Assembly (NCBI GenBank): GCA_951394045.1 | Contig: OX595995.1 | Location: forward strand, 62,001 to 126,000 | Direction of reading: 5' to 3' | DNA: 64,000 nt | Origin: Nitzschia sp. DOCU1 | Taxonomy: Eukaryota; Bacillariophyta; Bacillariophyceae; Bacillariales; Bacillariaceae | In this document: piece after piece, positions 42,801-56,326 of the stretch | Layout: each line of letters starts with the position of its first letter | How positions within the stretch are numbered: position 1 is the stretch's first letter | Position numbers and translations under genes: made by a program | The notes under the pieces: generated by a model | Seen by the model: the letters and a program-made list of their open reading frames with translations, nothing else | Database searches by the model: none | Told to the model about the DNA's origin: nothing

Positions 42801-45086
42801 TTAGCTAGTAACAACTATGTATTGTCTCATTCCCTGATATTTGTTGTGGCGACACCGTCCTACCACTTGTTGATGTTGGCCGCGAATCGTTCCATTAGCT
42901 AGTAGTAGCGTAGGTCTGGGAACGGCCGCCCGACCGTTGCAGAGTTCGAGGAGAGAATCGTATCCAATGTTGCTGACTGATGATCCTCGTGGTCCCGCCA
43001 TCAAGAACAAGTCGCAAGAGTGAGCCATAGGCGGAGGCTTTGCCAGGCCGGTAGCACTGCTACCACTTTGCCGCCGCCTGCTGTCCGACGACGGTAGAAC
43101 AATGATAGGGGCTTGGGACAAAGAGGAGCTTGGGGGTAAACTACAAACAGGGGGAGGAGGAGGCGCCATCATTGTCAATGCCATCATTGACGCTGTTGAA
43201 GAATCGAGACACATGTATTCCGTGACGAGGAGTCGAACCAGATCGGCACCAGCATGACGTTTGCTACAACAGTATGCCCGATAACTGCTTTCCAGAGTTT
43301 CGAAGGTGTCCTTGTCCGGTTTGGAACGCAGTGAAACTGGCATTCCCAGGAAGTATTGCAGCGCCCGAATTCGCCTCGTTTCTTCGTCATCGTCATGAAA
43401 AACGAATGTTGCACTCGTCGACGATAACGCTCGCCTGGTCTCATTCAACTGTCTTTCCAACAGCTCTATGATCTCCGCCTGTGTACTACCTTCATCATCA
43501 ACGACGTTTGATGACGATGTTTCATCAGCCTTTAGGAGGTCCAGCGGGTTCTCAGATAGTCTCTTTGTCGTGGCGTCTGCTACTTGGGACTCCACAAGAG
43601 GCGTCATGGGATTCCATGGGAATGGGATTTGAGCCGTTCCTGAGCCTAGAGGCCCCACGGGGTCCTTTTCTCCTAGCGCCTTGGATATTTTGTCATCGAA
43701 AGGTGACGATGATTCTTCGTCTGTTTGTGTTGGCGCATTGATGTCAATAACAAGATTCCATGCTGGCCTTGGAGCAAATCACGAAAGGTAACTCTTCATG
43801 CGGTAAAGCAACGAAACGTCCTTTTGGATGTTATTGGGGCTGTAAAGTGCAACGACCATTCGTCCCACACCCGCACAATCTATCGGTATAGCTGCCGCAG
43901 ACTTGATACCGTTGGCGATCGCTCCCTCCACTTGCGGGTTGGACCACGATTTGGCACAACCAAGGTCGTACTCCCATTGTGGCTTTCCGGACTCGTAGGT
44001 TCGGCCCGGAAGACCTCTGCCCGACTCAAAAGTTACATTGCCATTAAACTCCCCAAAAGCCTCCATGGACATGAGTATTTCCCGAGGTGTGTCGGTCCTT
44101 GTCGTTGAACCGGCATGAATTAGCCGAATTTCTGTCCCGTTCTCATTGTCAACAAGGCCTTCGCCGGAACTCAAGGTATTTGGTTGTTCCACAGGTGCCC
44201 AGCAGTCGGCGTAGTGGAAGGGCATCTTGTTCTGTTGCAAATACAATGCGATAACTTCGAGAAAACTGGATGGCCTTGTCGCAGTGTATTGACGAGAAAA
44301 GTCGCACCCGCTGTGCCCATCCGTAATGGCATCGTCATCGTCACTCGAATCAGTAGCTAAACTGCTGCACTCGTGTTCGAACAGTACAGCGTTGGACATG
44401 GGAAGCCTCTGCGGATCAGGTTCTGCTGTGTCTGGATCCATAAGACCCTCTAAAGAAATATCATTCAACTCATCCGAGCATTCGCTTGAATCGTCGTCAA
44501 AGATATCTCGATTTCTTGCTACACCCGCCGTAGAGGCCTTATAATCCTGTGCAGATGTCTCTGAGCTTTTGGGGGTGCTATCGTCACCACGAAACGTAGA
44601 CATAGTCGTCCTTGGCTTCTTATTGGACAGTGCGCCCACTTGACAACAACGCTGAAGGTGTTTGAGGTTACCTTCTGCAGCTCTGGCTCTTCGCTCATTT
44701 TCCTCTAGACTAATTCCCCCTTGCAAGAACAAATTCGAGATATGAGTCCTCCATTGCTTCGTGAAGTTGAAACGAAGTTCAAGTCGTTCACCCCTAGAGG
44801 GTAGGCTGGCCAGGAAGGTTTCTTCCAACGTAGAAAGCAACTTTGTATCGTTATGGGGGCCTTGAGGGGAGGGGCGAGGACTAGAATTTCGTTCATACGA
44901 TCTCATGCTCAATTTGGCATTCTTCATCTCCTTTGTTAGGCGACTGGGTTCGCACTACAAAAAATCGCCGAGGAACTGATTCAGTTTCGTGCCGTTTGGC
45001 AAAGGGAGGTTTCCTTTATCAAAAGCGCCGACTAAATAGTCAGTAAGAGCGATCTCGTCGTCCTTCCAGCGGCCAGTTCGTAACAT
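42801..45086 (-). pseudogene. GAF-domain regulator, most complete copy (unit 3)
   Basis: From the ATG at 45086 to 42801 the sequence stays in one frame and is interrupted only by TAG (44955-44957) and TGA (43779-43781). Order: N-terminal RTGRWKDDEIA block; TAG; CEPSRLTKEMKNAKLSMRSY; a helix with ENERRARAAEGNLKHLQRCC; an acidic Ser-rich linker (SSDDDDAITDGHS); the GAF domain; TGA; FAPRPAWNLVIDIN; and a C-terminal region with a helix around IIELLERQLNETRRAL and ADLVRLLVTEYMCL. The 382-codon middle frame (43779-44927) is the longest open frame seen in any copy. A Pro run has one extra Pro compared with the other units. I judge it a pseudogene with two nonsense changes, but readthrough or stop reassignment cannot be excluded. 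Confidence 0.72.
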
Positions 45087-46100
45087 ATCTAGCGCCCCGC
45101 ACTTGGACGACTCTGAAGTTGAGGCCATCCCCGACGATCAAGGCGTCAAGTTCATTCTTGGTCGCGGCCCTTGTGGCTGTTACCCAGCCCAGAGATAGAA
45201 GCTTAAATTGGCGCGCTGAATCTTCCACTCAAGGAAGAATCGAAGAATCTGATCGACAATTCTTTTGACTGCAGCTCGTTGATCAGCGAGATGCTAAGAA
45301 GCTCAACGGCTAGCTCGAAGCCTAGCCTGCAGCCCATCGAGATGCATCGATCCATAAGTTGCAAATCAGGCTGGAGTTCCCTTGCTATCCGAACGAGATT
45401 GCAAACGTTGGGAAAGAAATCTCAAATTCGTCTTTTGCACGTCGCCGTTTGGTCCGTTCTTCTTTAGTCATTCTCTCGAGCCCAACTTACTGTCTGAAAC
45501 TGCCGTCTCGTCGCCTGAAAGTCTTGTTCCGATTCCAGTTCTTGGAGCGTTTGATCAACAATAGATAGTATAGTCCAAAGCAACAAATCGTAACGACGCC
45601 ATGGTTTCGCGGCTTGATCTCTCGAGCTGGATCTTTCCCTTTGATCAAATCGACTTGCACATGTGCAGTCAGTGCGCAATCATGACCTTTTGACTCTTCG
45701 AAATCCAAATACCGACTTGACGCCACCTTGTATCATAGATCCAAAGTCGCAGCCCCGCCTACATTGGTACTATTGACAGCCATGTTGTTGTTGCTGCTGC
45801 CTCATCGAGAGAGAAGTCAACAAAAGTTGTGCAATAGATAGAGCAAAAGGCTCATCGTGTCGAAGGAATCTTTGTGTAGCGCGCGTTGGATCCGCGCGTT
45901 TCCATCTCACTACGTCACTAATATAGATTCATATGCTAGTAGGTGGTGTAGGAACCTATGAAGCTTTCTACCACCTTCAGTCATTCGACGATCGCACGCA
46001 CGTCAGACCACTTTGGATCTTCGAAACAATTCAATGTCAATGATCAATGAGAATGAGAAATGACAGTTCTCTTTGGATCATGAAATGAAATGACCATCAA
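45087..46100. other. Second gap (unit 3)
   Basis: It lacks the 291 bp block. It carries CGTCTTTTGC, shared with unit 4, where units 1 and 2 have CGTATTTTGC. Two extra bases lie in the ATAGATAGAGCAAAAGG stretch near 45841. Confidence 0.4.
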
Positions 46101-47253
46101 ATGGCGGTTTGGGGAAAGGACTCGTCTTCTATCTCTCCCGCCAATTCCGGCTGCTTCGAGATTAGCATGCAGAATCTCCCAGATCCGTTAGCGTCGCTCG
46201 ATCTTGTCTTGTCGTTCATTTATTTTATGGAGTGGATGAAATCTTTGCATCTTGGAGTACTTTGACTTTTAAAATGGTGGAACTACTATCATCTCCCCGT
46301 GGCTCGGACATTTTTTGTCGTGCAGGCAAAAGGCGGGGCGGCAGAGGCCATAGCAGCGACAATGCTCTACTATGCACTAGTGGGTACCTGGAAGGAAAAG
46401 ACGACGACAGATCCGGCTTGGATTATGGATGCAGACAAGACAGACTGAAAGGCTCCTGTTCGTGTTGATTCCAGAAAAGGGAAACGGTCCTTGAGCAACT
46501 ATGTCGGAACCATCCAGTATGCCCCGCGCAAGTCCTCAACACCGGTACCGACCAGCTCCAAGAATGAATCCCTCTTTTCAACCTTTTGACATTTTTCATT
46601 CGAGATGCCGAGCACCTGTAAATGAAAGAGCAAATGCCTTGCCCGCTGCCTGCCTTTTTTGCTGACACGGATTGGTAGAATCTGCGGCCCCGTACGGTGC
46701 GGACAACGGCTCTCTATGCGGGGCTGCAGTCACACAAGATCTAATCCCGACGAGGATAGGATGGATTTGCAACGTATTGCCAAGCTAGCGACGAGGGAGA
46801 GGATTGTCAACTTATATAGGTCCACTCCTGGTCGAGTGGAGTCAGATCCTTATGTCATTGCCATTTCACCCACCGCCGAAGCAGCGGCAAGGAACGTGCC
46901 TCATCACCAGTCCCCACTCCAGCGCCTTTCGCTTCGGAACGTGCTCTCCGATCTCCCCGAGCATCTCCAAGGTCGACTTCTAGTAGCATTGCCGCTAAAA
47001 AGGCTACTCTAGCGACTACGGTGGAATGAGGAGACGCCAAGAGCGGCAAGAGTGAAGACCAAAACCATCGACGATGCAAGTCACAATTTAATTGGGCGGC
47101 AAATTGTTGGAACCCTTGCCCCCATCGACTCCCTCGCTTGCAAGGATTCCTTCTCGTCATCGATCCAAAAGTGTAACAAAGGAAGACACCCCAGATCCAG
47201 CCCTCGTTCCTTCCTCTTTGTCGTTGATTGGGTCATGATGGGGATACATTTTA
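46101..47253 (+). pseudogene. Unrecognised decayed stretch (unit 3)
   Basis: The first frame is broken by a rearranged CTTGTCTTGTCG/TTTATTTTATGG segment near 46205-46230 and starts only at 46232. The second frame (46659-47012) is unchanged. Confidence 0.4.
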
Positions 47254-48457
47254 TTGCCAAGAAGTTTGTGGTGGTTTGTCTGTTGTGATGGGTGTCCACA
47301 TGTCCATCATTGCGATTTTGTCCCCAAGGGATCAAGTCGAGACTCGCTTGAAAAAATGACGATCCCTGGTATTGTCCAGGATGGTTTTCATCAAAGGCAA
47401 GAACTCCTTAAGCGGCGGTTGTACACAACTGCTACCAATCCAGCGTCGTGCAAGAAAAAATCGTCAACAAAAAGGGCAGGCACAGATCAAGTGGACGCAA
47501 CAGAAGAAACCGAAGAAGAGACCAAACATCCTGCCAAGATCGAGAGCGTTTATTTTGAATGTAACGAAAAGAGACTTGATTTGCAGAAGTGTGAATCGCG
47601 TGACGGATGGATTCATTTTCCTTCCTGCCATCCGGATGGTGATGACTTTGAAGGGGACGAATGAGGACGGCGATTCCAAACGCAAGCCAAAGAAAGTCAT
47701 TGACCCAAGTCGTAGTCTTTGCCGTATTTGTCGAGTAGAAGAATTGGAAACGGCATCTCATGGTTCTGCCCTGTCCAATCCATCCGTCAAAGCTCGTCGT
47801 CAAACCGGAAAGGAAAAGTCTGCCAAACGCAAACGCGATGGAGACGACGAAGAGGACGAAGACGATGCTGCATCCAACGAAGACTCTCCGGGTAAAGACA
47901 AAGAAGGTGATGGGGATGACGACGACGAAAATGTCGAGTCGAATGCTAATGGGGACCAGGATGAGCAAGATGAAGATGGCGACGAGGCGAGCAAAATGGA
48001 TGTAGTCGATGAACTCCGGGGGTGTCTTGTAATACCCGCCACCTCTCGACCGGAGTGTCTTTCCGAACTTCGGAATAGAGTTAAAGATTTTCGATCCAAA
48101 ATCTTGATTGGTCGTCTACCCTCTTGGATCGAGACCACGACGATGCGATGTTGCCCTGCCAGCATGATTGGGGGCGGGCTTGATTCCAAAGAATACCAAC
48201 TTTTGGTGCAAGCCCTCTTGCTGGTAGAACGACAAGACAACAACGAAATCTCCAAGGCGTTTTGTACGAGCATCCACACAGCACTCATGATGCAAGCTCA
48301 AAAGTCCTTTGGTGTGGTGTTGCTGAATCCGACCGACTCAGCTATGAACCAAGACGATTCCAAGTATGACAAGGTGATGTTGGCTCTAAGCACGAAAACC
48401 TACATGGATCTGCCAAAGAGGCGCGTTTGGATACGAAAGTTGGAGACTATGCTTTGA
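47254..48457 (+). pseudogene. PHD-like/acidic nuclear protein pseudogene (unit 3)
   Basis: Same two frames and the same shift. The SNPSVKARRQ segment is as in unit 1. Confidence 0.55.
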
Positions 48458-49519
48458 TTTTGAGTCATCGAGGAATCTCTTACCGGCGATTTACCACAAG
48501 CTCTGTTGGCAGCTGACGAATGTTCGTTTCTTTATTCACATGGCACAATGAGCACGCCACAGATTCCTTGGGGTCCGAGTCCCACGCTGCGGTAATATAT
48601 AATGGTTATCTACAGCGAGGTTGAGGTGCGGCGAGCCTCGATCTGGAATACTTGCGTCAAGGTCCTGCAAGAGTGTTTGGAAGATTATCTGAAGTTTTCA
48701 GACAAGAAAAAGTTATTTCAAACGTCGGACAAAGGGCTGCAAGACGACTCAGCGCGGCACCAAGATTTGATCGGACTGGCGGACGTATTGGGATTGACGG
48801 AGCAAATTCTTTCTCTACGGAGCGGGTTTCTGGTGGATGCATCGGAGCAACTCACCAACGATGGGATTATACTGCGTGAAAAGCTTTTCGACGACATTCA
48901 AAAGAAGCACTTGCGTGCATACCGCGAGGACTGGTCTTTTGTTACCCTGCCCAAGAAGGTGCCCTTGTCGGACAAAGAAAATGCCGTGGAGTACATCAGG
49001 AAGGTAAGATCACCATTGCTTTCGTCACGATCCAATTCGACATTATTCCTGATCACTGTGTCGGTATCCTGTAGAAAATCGTGACCGAATTGGTCGCCAT
49101 GGAGAACCGCTCTACGAAGAAGGTAATCCGAAGCTGGTTCAACCGCTTCTTCATTTGCCGTGGCAAAAAGATTGCTCTGGATGAAAACTCGTCGATCAAC
49201 TTCCCGCAATTGATAGCAGCGTATCAACCCAATTCGAGTCCCACCTCGGCGCGTCTCCAGTGGTATCTCCTCTCATTCCCGCCTGCTTCATTGGCGATAT
49301 CGTCGGGTGACTTTCGAAACTTATGCCATTACTGAAACTGCTCCCACCCATTGCCCAGGATGTCTATGAGGTGTTCTCCAACATTTCTGATCTTTATATG
49401 ACTACAACCTTTTGGATTTGCTCTGGAAGCTGCAAGCACGAAAAGTTTCTTCTAGGACTACAACCTTCTGCGCCGACTCTTGACCCAGACACTATTGCAA
49501 CGCCCCGCTCGAAGTAGCT
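48458..49519 (+). pseudogene. Vps50/syndetin-like remnant (unit 3)
   Basis: The intron is 49004-49074. A private A-to-T change gives Val for Glu in the LPKKVPLSDKE segment. Confidence 0.4.
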
Positions 49520-49616
49520 CCTCTCAACTGCTTGGTTTTGGAAGGTGGTCGCCGTCTCAGCCCCGACGGCAAGTTGCTACGAGTTCGAATTTGCCGCCAT
49601 TTACAGATGCTGAGCT

Positions 49617-50433
49617 TTGCTTGCCCCTCCCTTGCGAGCGGACAGAAATCGAGGTAGTTCGCGAGTTCATTTTTCTGATCCCATTAAGCCTTTGTCGAAT
49701 CCCGCCCAACAAAACGACGATGCTACTTCCTTAAGCTTGGAACCACCTTTTACAAGTCATCTGATTGCCGACCGAGGAGAGCCCATACTATACCGTCGAG
49801 GGATAGCGATAAAGAGGACTTGGAGCCTGACCAGCTGCTGGAGTTTATCCAAGCTGATGAAACCAAGGATATGTCAGCAAACGCTGGAGATGGCAATCAT
49901 CATCAAAGCAGTGAAAATACGGCGGAACATTCTCAGAGCAAGCGGATTAAATTCATGATATTGGCCGCCGCAAGCGAAAGAGTGATTCGTTTCTGGATGC
50001 CATTCCCCAAACCAAGCAGTTGCATTTGGAGAGCAGCCACAGAAAACGTGGCCGGCTTCGAAAGATTGAGGTGGAAGATTGAGATGGTAGACGACGCGTT
50101 GGACGCATCCCTCATTTTTCTCAAGAAGAAACCTGGCAGGCCTCGATAGATTGAAGACGAGTTCGACGTACCCTAGTTTGTCTCAAGAAACAGAAGAAAG
50201 ACTTACGACACGGTGCCTCGCCGTCTGCGAAGAACCAAAAGGGTGAAATCGATCGTTCATCGCTGTCTGCGCCCAAGTTTCGGCGTGAACGTCCTAGAAC
50301 CTATTTAGACAAATCCATTGCCTTGCCAGCAGCAAACCGCGGCGATCGTATCACTGCCGTCGACATGGCATCGTCGAATAATCGACTAGGACAGGCAAGA
50401 AGGACGAAAAGACGCCGGGACGGTGAAACGTAG
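49617..50433 (+). pseudogene. Tudor-like/AT-hook module 2 (unit 3)
   Basis: Agrees with unit 2 at the variants listed there. Confidence 0.6.
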
Positions 50434-50684
50434 GGGCCGAACGAGTTTAGCAGCAGTTGATTCGTCGCCCAATCTCTTGACGACCGCATTGGCTAGCATC
50501 ACCGAACTGTTGCAGGCGCCCACAACTGATTATCGCCAGGTTTCGCACCTTACTAGCCATGCCAGCGTTGTCAACAATACATCTCTTCCATTCGAAGTTG
50601 GCGTCCAAGGACAGCTCATCGGGACCTGCGTCGCCCACAATCTGAAGAGGGAAACGAACGATACCTCCCTTTCCACTGGGACAA

Positions 50685-51380
50685 TTGCTCATGGTGGGAT
50701 CGCAACTTCGATTGTCCGAACAAGATGGATTGGCTCCAATCATTCGCAAAGTGACGGGACCCTATGTCATGGCAGAATGCTTTCAATCCCTCTGGACCGC
50801 ATCCTTTCGACCAAAGTACAATCAAGGCTATTTCAAGTACATCTCGGCTCTCAACTTGACAGGAATTGCAATTTCGCTTTCACTTTGCCATGACGCATTT
50901 ACTTCGGCGTCTGATACCATTTCTAACAAGGACTATTGGATGAATTTCTTGCCCTTGACACTTCATTTTGGATGGGCGACAGCCGCGTCCTTGGTCAATT
51001 TGAATGGCATGTGTGCCTTGGGCGATGACGTTTCCGCGAAATCAGTCGCTTGGATGGGTCATGTGTCCGTTGTAGCGGCAACAATCTTGGGCGTCACCAC
51101 GACCGTCTTGCGCCGTGCACCCATCTATGGAAGTGTCATTGCCTGGGCCTTGTCGGCAGTGGCTTCGGGATTAGGGCAACGCATCGAGGAAACTCGTAAG
51201 GAAGATCCAAAGACAGTGGGCGTGTATGGTGCGCAACTCCAACAAACGCTCAGTCTAGCCGGAGCGGCTCTTTGTGCGGCAACGAGCGGCAAGGTGGCGG
51301 GGAAAGATGAGCATCGGTTTATTCATCAGTACCGGGGTGGGCTTAAGCGTGCATCGAATAGGAGGCACGGTTGGACTTGA
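50685..51380 (+). CDS. TspO/MBR-like membrane protein (partial, unit 3)
   Basis: The frame is identical to unit 1 by eye. One base differs upstream (CCCACAACTG near 50524). Confidence 0.5.
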   Translation: MLMVGSQLRLSEQDGLAPIIRKVTGPYVMAECFQSLWTASFRPKYNQGYFKYISALNLTGIAISLSLCHDAFTSASDTISNKDYWMNFLPLTLHFGWATAASLVNLNGMCALGDDVSAKSVAWMGHVSVVAATILGVTTTVLRRAPIYGSVIAWALSAVASGLGQRIEETRKEDPKTVGVYGAQLQQTLSLAGAALCAATSGKVAGKDEHRFIHQYRGGLKRASNRRHGWT

Positions 51381-52137
51381 TTCTGAGCCACGGAAGGTTA
51401 CTGAGTTCACAGTTGACTTGCCTTTTATCGGTATACCCGTCAACGTGTTTGATGTAAAGAGGAAGCTTCAGCCTGCAACCATTTTCGAATATTCGTTCTC
51501 GGACTATCTGAATCGGGCTGAACCTGCTCCGTTCAATGGCGAGGTTGTGAGAATCTTCGGATTGGACGCCTCTCGATGCTCCTCCATGGATGAGGCGTAC
51601 GAGCTCGTCTGCAGCCGGAACTGGCCGGACGGAAAATCGCACTTTGATTTTTGGTGCACGAAAGTCTGTATGACTTTGAAGCGACTTCTAAATTGGACGC
51701 GACCATTGGGCGGTCAGGCTACAGGCCCAATCGGGAAAAAACGAGGCCAAGACCACGACCAAGACCACCAAGACCAACACTATGTTTTGCCATCTGCGCA
51801 AGTGACGTCGGCTCAAGGTGGATTATTTTCATCCCTCGCGGTTGCAAAGGAAGAAGGATCGGGCGCTCCAGGCAAAGCAGGAGCCGCCCCTGATGGATTG
51901 TTCGCCGCCCTATTGGTTCATAGAGATTCATCGGTAGACAAAAAGTGTACGGTCCAAGACGACAGCGATGAGTTGCCGACAAGTACGCGAACCCAGGCTA
52001 CTCGTCCTCGCGAGCCCCCTTCGACAAGAGGTCTCTTTGCCTCGCTCTCCGGCACGAACATACTGGAAGACAAACCTGCTGCACCAAGACCAGCGGATAT
52101 CAGTCCAAAACCAGGGACGGGTTGTTTGCGCCCTTGA
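51274..52137 (+). pseudogene. GLF-motif linker protein (unit 3)
   Basis: Identical in amino-acid sequence to unit 1 by eye. Confidence 0.45.
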
Positions 52138-52277
52138 AAAAGGCGGATGGTAGCGTCGTTGTACCGCCGTTAGCTCGGTCCGCCTCGGATCAAGGCGACA
52201 CCCGTTCGAAAAGTCCCATTCCGACCCAGTGAATCCCTCCATCGACTTGACTTCCTTGTTGGACGGAGGATTGAGTT

Positions 52278-53537
52278 TTGACGATCTTGATGATCTTTTT
52301 AACAAGATGGCAACTTGTTCCAGGCGGCACCCGTTCGAAAAGTCCCATTCCGACCCCTCCAAAGGAAAAGCTCAGGCCACCTGGAATACAAGCATCGAAA
52401 ATGAAGCTGGCACCTCCAAAGGGCGATCTCAAAGTTTTGTATGCCGGGGACAATTTGGTGAATCAAAAGGTATTGTCCAGAGGGTTGGGGTGGGCGGGCA
52501 TTGACGGCATTACGATTGTGGACAATGGCCAGAAGGCAGTCGATATTTGCGCAACGTCGACCTTCGCCTGCATATTCATGGATATGCAGGTCTCGATTAT
52601 GGTCGGTATGGAAGCAATCAAGACAATCGTAGAGAGAGATCCCACGGCTTTCGTGCTTTTGGTTTCAGCGCATGCTCTGGACGAATACAAGACCCAAGCG
52701 GAAGCTGTCGGCGCCAAAGGTTTCTTCTCCAAACCCTTTTCGAACCAGTGCCATTGAGGCCGTCTTGGATGGTTTGAGTACGAGAAATCGTCGAAGCGCT
52801 GTGGATGCGGCTCCGGGCAAGGCGGTCGAATCCAATACGGTAGCACGCGACGAGTCAGGTACAGCAGGCGAGGGAAAGAAGAGTTTCCTGGAACCTCAGA
52901 ACGAATCCAGTACATAGCCAAAGGATGCAAAGTCCACTGTTTCGCAGCACCAGCAGACCAAGGCAGTCGCAGTGGTGCGTAATTTGAAAGTTCTTTATGC
53001 GGAAGACAATTTCTGAATCGCGCGAATGTTACGTATATCACCATTGTTGACAATGGCCAACAGGCTGTCGATGTTTGTCTTACGCAAACGTTTGACGTTA
53101 TTTTCATGGATATGGTGATGCCTGTTTTGTCGCGGATGGAAGCTTCCAACAAAATCGTTGCCCATAATCCTCAAGACTGCACCGTATTTGTCACTACGCA
53201 TACTCTGGAGGAATTCAAGTCTGCCGATGCTGCAGGAGCGACGAATGATATTACCAAGCCATTCCGTTTGACTGATCTGGAGTCTTTGTTCGATCGTTTC
53301 AACTTGGTGAACCCCCGCTTGTCCAAGCCCCGTTCCTCGATTCCTGAAATCAGTGTTCGGCAGCGGGCATCTGTAGCCGCTCTACAACGATGGAATAGTT
53401 GGAAGCGGCCAAACTCGGATCATGGGGTGGGGGGTACGGCGTTGGCTACAACTACAAAAGTGGAGAGATGTTCTCAGTGGAAGAATCGTGCCAAGGCAAT
53501 CCCTGTTTCAATCATGTTTCAAGCCTTGTTGCAGTAG
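52278..53537 (+). pseudogene. Two tandem receiver domains, decayed (unit 3)
   Basis: Both breaks are retained. Private changes are C-to-T near 52308 (NKMATCS) and T-to-G near 52483 (VLSRGLGW), the latter inside receiver 1. Confidence 0.82.
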
Positions 53538-53538
53538 C

Positions 53539-54616
53539 GACCGACGAGATCGACAAGAAGCCGAGGCTATTTTGGAAAGTAGTCGGCATGATAATGTCTC
53601 GCCACAAGAACTCAAAGATTTGAAACGACGGCATCAACAGACGGTGGATCGACCATGGGCGGCCTTTGATTTGGCGTCGGCAGTAGCGCATTTGCATAAG
53701 CATCATATTATGCATCGCGATTTGAAGCCGGATAATATTGGATTCGATATTGTGAGTACTATCGCTTTGGCAGAAACCATTTGGGGGCGAGTCTAACTGT
53801 TTCTTGTTGCCTCGTGCGCTCGCTCCTTTCATATAATGTTCTTCTACTACCTAGCATGATGACATCAGAATCTTTGATCTGGGCTTGGCCAAGGGAATTC
53901 CACAAGACGGAACGGAGGGCCCTTGGAAATTGACAGCCATGTGTGGTTTGCCCCGATCTAGTAAGTGCCGAGGAGCCATGCGTGATGCTTGTGTATCAAA
54001 TCCACGCCGTTCTTGAAATTAACTCTTGCCGTTGCTGTTGATTGAATTCTGCTATTTAGTGGCACCAGAAGTCGCAACAGACAAACTATATGACGCCAAA
54101 TGCGATTGTTATTCTTTTGCCCTGCTATTTTGGGAAATACTGAATTTGAAAAAGCTTTTGAGGAGGGTGACGATGGACAAGTTACAGCGGCTGGTCTGGA
54201 ATGATACGTATCAGCGGCGGCCCAAAATTCTAGTCGTTGCTAACAGCACCAGCAATTATGCACTTGTCGACGAACAATTGACTCTGTTTTTGACATCACC
54301 CAAGGCTGCTTGGACAAAAGAATGGAAGGCCCTACCGGTAGTGGAATCTTCGTGGCATCATTATGCTTCTCGACGCCCAACCATAGAGCATGTGGAGCAA
54401 GAGCTTAAAAAAACGTCTGAAAAAGGGAATTGAAGTCATGGACAGCTTCATGGTGGACTTGATAAAGTGCTTGAGAGCAAACGACTTTCACACAATGCCC
54501 GGAGATCGACCTTTGTCTATCATCCACCAGCTGCGAACAACAATGTGCGGGAACGAGGCGCCCCGTCGATCTACAAGTGCAGAGGCCCGAGCTACTGTCT
54601 TGACTTGGTGGGGTAG
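53539..54616 (+). pseudogene. Ser/Thr protein kinase pseudogene spanning units 3 and 4
   Basis: Introns are at 53752-53854 and 53961-54059. Private changes are a base inside intron 1 (GTGAGTAC) and an Arg-to-His change two bases after the intron 1 acceptor. The acceptor AG itself is intact. The EQEL variant is shared with unit 2. Confidence 0.88.
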
Positions 54617-54715
54617 CTCCACACGTCTATTCTCTGGCAGACATCAGGATGCTAAAAGACAAAGACGGGTCAGTTGTTTGCAACGGACGCCTGAGCCGGC
54701 TCTGGCAAATGTGAG

Positions 54716-56326
54716 TGAAGATTCCTAGTGTCGAGTATTGCCAGCAAGATTTCCCGGCGTTCCAAATGCCGAGCCAACTCGAATCTGCCAACATTCCGTC
54801 AAGAATCCCACCCATCCATGAATACCTTTGTCGATCAATCCAGCCCAGGCTCCCGACTTGAAGGTTACCCAGTTTTGCGCTGTAAACTTATCCAATCTCA
54901 ATTTGTGCAAGTTAAAGAAGGGGACCATGAGATAACAGGGATGTTCAATAGTCCATTGCGGGCTACCGTCGATCCTGTCGGTTATATTGATCATTGCGGC
55001 GGGCTACCGTCGATCCTGTCGATTTTTGGGTGCCCGACCGGTATTCGTCTCTCGCATTCCTTTGGAACAAGGAGCGGCCATGTTGCTGTGGTCCAGCTGG
55101 CCTTGGATTAGTCGACTGTACGGTGTCTCGGGCAATGATATCATGGCCCTTCTATTCTATACCACGCTGGATCTTGGTAATGCCTATTCTTTTGCACCAA
55201 GAGGAGAATACACTGGGTTAGGAGACGGGGAAGCAAAGTTCGTTCGTTCTTGCCCGTGGCCTTTCGGTATATGATTCAAGTTTCTGAGGAGATGTATCCA
55301 CCCAATTGATTGCAATCCAAAGTACGACGACGAAGCGAACAAGCCGAACCTGACGACAAAGTAGAGAGTGATGTACATGATGCGCAAAAAGGAAGCGTCG
55401 CCGAGAACCGACCCTATCGGTAGCGTCCCCAGTTTTGGTCATTCGGCTACGCTTTCAATACGAATGGGCTAATGGCGTATATACTATTTGCTGGATGCCG
55501 GAGTCTTCGTCTTTCCTGCGACCAAGCTGGCCAAACGGAGTTCAAGACCCTGTCGACGAGGATTTGATCCTTCCGGAAGCCACCTTCCAGAATATCCATC
55601 GCCCTCCGTGTTTGGCATTTCAGTCGACTCTGTGCGCTCCTTGCTAAAGTGCTTCGATATTCTGAAACGTCTTTGTCTCAGTGGAATGGATCCGGATTAT
55701 ATCGACCGGACATTTTGCTTGGAGAATGCTCAGAATGGGACCATCCGGTTGTCATCACACTCGGGAACCGGTCCTTGCCTATCCCGATGATGTCTTATTG
55801 CACCATTTGGCACGAGTCATTTCTACCAGAATATCCGTCGCCCTTTGTCTCAGCGGAATGGAACCGGATTATATCGACCGGAGATTTTGCTTGGAGGATG
55901 CTCAGAATGGGACCATTCGGTTGTCCTCACACTCGGGAAGGGTCCTTGCCTACGTTCGAAGATTTACTTTCGTCGGACAGTGCGCGAGAAGTCGACAAAC
56001 CGGTCAATACTCGTGGTATCCTGACAACCGACGAAGATATAGCATTCCGGGGGATATTGGCGAGCTCCCCCTGCTGGCTCCCATGGGTAGTCGATACGTT
56101 TGAGGACGACCCGAGAAAGCAGGTCATGTCGAACTATAAATCAATGATGGCTTTCCCTTCCCTCTGTTTAGAGCTCAATGAAACTCGCCACGTGGAAAAA
56201 TCAAGCAATCTTCCCGTCCTGCCGACCCAAATGCAGCCTCCGACACAGAAGCTACTATTGCCGACGACTCGGCCAAGAAAGCCGCTGCCCAGCAAATACG
56301 ATATATCTTGGACGACGCCCGCGTGA
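54716..56326 (+). pseudogene. Unrecognised decayed coding stretch (unit 4)
   Basis: The 225-codon frame is at 55649-56326. At different sites it carries markers of unit 2 (GAAGCGAACA) and of unit 3 (CTCAGTGG, AACATTCC), which makes this stretch clearly mosaic. A one-base loss in the G run near 54667 lies just upstream. Confidence 0.5.

Larger units (their letters stand above)
35938..53982. repeat. Tandem unit 3 of the macrosatellite
   Basis: It pairs with unit 1 at most informative sites. Private changes include a 40 bp deletion near 42436, one extra GAG triplet near 43155 (one more Pro codon in the GAF gene), and a C-to-T change that creates an ATG at 41019. It carries the most complete 5' half of the GAF gene. 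Confidence 0.97.

Noticed and set aside
43779..43781. Selenocysteine at the GAF-gene TGA
   Set aside because: A GAF domain has no known need for selenocysteine at this point, the gene also has an unrelated TAG, and I could not recognise a SECIS element. Nonsense mutation is simpler.
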